DNA of 43,054 nt, taken from positions 1-43,054 of the forward strand of contig JAJXWQ010000025.1 in the NCBI GenBank assembly GCA_021781555.1. Direction: 5' to 3'. Below the pieces are notes generated by a model, which was not told the DNA's origin, made no database searches, and worked only from the letters and a program-made list of their open reading frames with translations. Positions 42,859-43,054 of this stretch are shown piece after piece; the first letter of the stretch is position 1; the number at the start of each line of letters is the position of its first letter. Source of the stretch: a bacterium (GTDB lineage Bacteria > Cyanobacteriota > Sericytochromatia > S15B-MN24 > VGJW01). A program made the translations under genes and the position numbers.

Positions 42859-43054
42859 CTAGATCTTGAACGGCACGTACTTGGTCGAGCCGAACATGTT
42901 GGCCATGGTCATGTCGGCCGGGGCCCCGTTCGCGAAGAACTTGATCTCGTAGTAGTAACTGCCCGGGATCAGGGTGCTCAGGTCCACGGTGATGGGCGAC
43001 GTCGACGCCGTGGCGACCGGGACGGAGGAGACTGCGCTCTTGCTGGAGTTGAAG
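42859..43054 (-). CDS. 3' end of an unknown gene (5' end outside window)
   Basis: The last 64 residues of a minus-strand protein: a Ser/Thr/Val-rich beta pattern (SAVSSVPVATASTSPITVDL) followed by LIPGSYYYEIKFFANGAPAD and a C-terminus KYVPFKI. The spacing of Tyr/Phe and the PGSYYYEI turn resemble the last strands of an Ig-like or fibronectin type III domain, so an extracellular protein is likely but unproven. The stop TAG is the first codon of hairpin copy J on that strand. Confidence 0.6.
   Translation of the reverse strand, partial: FNSSKSAVSSVPVATASTSPITVDLSTLIPGSYYYEIKFFANGAPADMTMANMFGSTKYVPFKI

Overview
The window is a chromosome segment of a high-G+C bacterium with mostly housekeeping genes and short intergenic gaps. 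A porin-like beta-barrel gene and several Sec signal peptides ending in AxA point to a diderm cell. A full MinCDE system together with MreBCD/PBP2/RodA points to a rod-shaped cell. The mix of MshEN-type 24-residue modules, a DUF4388 protein and a PC4-like protein would suit a deep-branching lineage such as the non-photosynthetic relatives of Cyanobacteria (Sericytochromatia or similar). That placement is inference only; the window holds no rRNA or other marker that settles it.

Layout. 1-3.2 kb: the 3' part of an error-prone DNA polymerase (dnaE2/imuC) and an outer-membrane porin-like gene. 3.3-12.5 kb, all minus strand: a continuous cell-shape and division cluster transcribed maf-radC-mreB-mreC-mreD-mrdA-minC-minD-minE-rodA, with overlapping or nearly touching junctions in its first half. 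12.8-16.2 kb: the tRNA methylthiotransferase mtaB, a small unknown protein, a PP2C phosphatase, tadA and a tRNA-Ser(CGA) with a clear terminator. 16.2-20.1 kb: signalling genes (a soluble chemoreceptor-like protein, a CheY-like receiver, a CheX-like protein carrying four MshEN-type motifs), a PC4-like ssDNA-binding protein, an unknown gene and a 41-residue small ORF. 20.5-25.1 kb: an A-type Fe-S carrier with an unusual Cys-rich tail, an FAD oxidoreductase, two exported proteins of unknown role and argF. 25.3-31.1 kb: a 109-residue hydrophobic protein, a coiled-coil protein, a GNAT acetyltransferase, folC, a peptidoglycan-binding-domain protein and a YhaM-type exoribonuclease. 31.2-35.4 kb: mutS and a DUF4388-MshEN protein. 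35.7-42.4 kb: a coiled-coil protein, pyrimidine-nucleoside phosphorylase, a GspE/PilB-like protein with a ruined P-loop, deoB, a small amphipathic protein and xthA. The right edge holds the 3' end of an unknown minus-strand gene.

The most unusual feature is a dispersed, strictly intergenic hairpin element of about 60-104 bp: 14 recognisable copies in eight intergenic regions, plus one decayed trace. Copies occur singly, as a four-unit array (17821-18068), as a two-unit array (31096-31222) and as an exact 104-bp tandem duplication (42651-42858). Three copies begin at the TAG stop codon of the adjacent gene, one ends 2 nt before the deoB start codon and appears to supply its Shine-Dalgarno sequence, and the outer stem shows compensatory base changes between copies, which suggests selection on RNA or cruciform structure. 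No transposase is present.

A second theme is repeated use of the 24-residue MshEN-type motif (known elsewhere for c-di-GMP binding) in three unlinked proteins with different partners: CheX, DUF4388 and a degenerate secretion ATPase.
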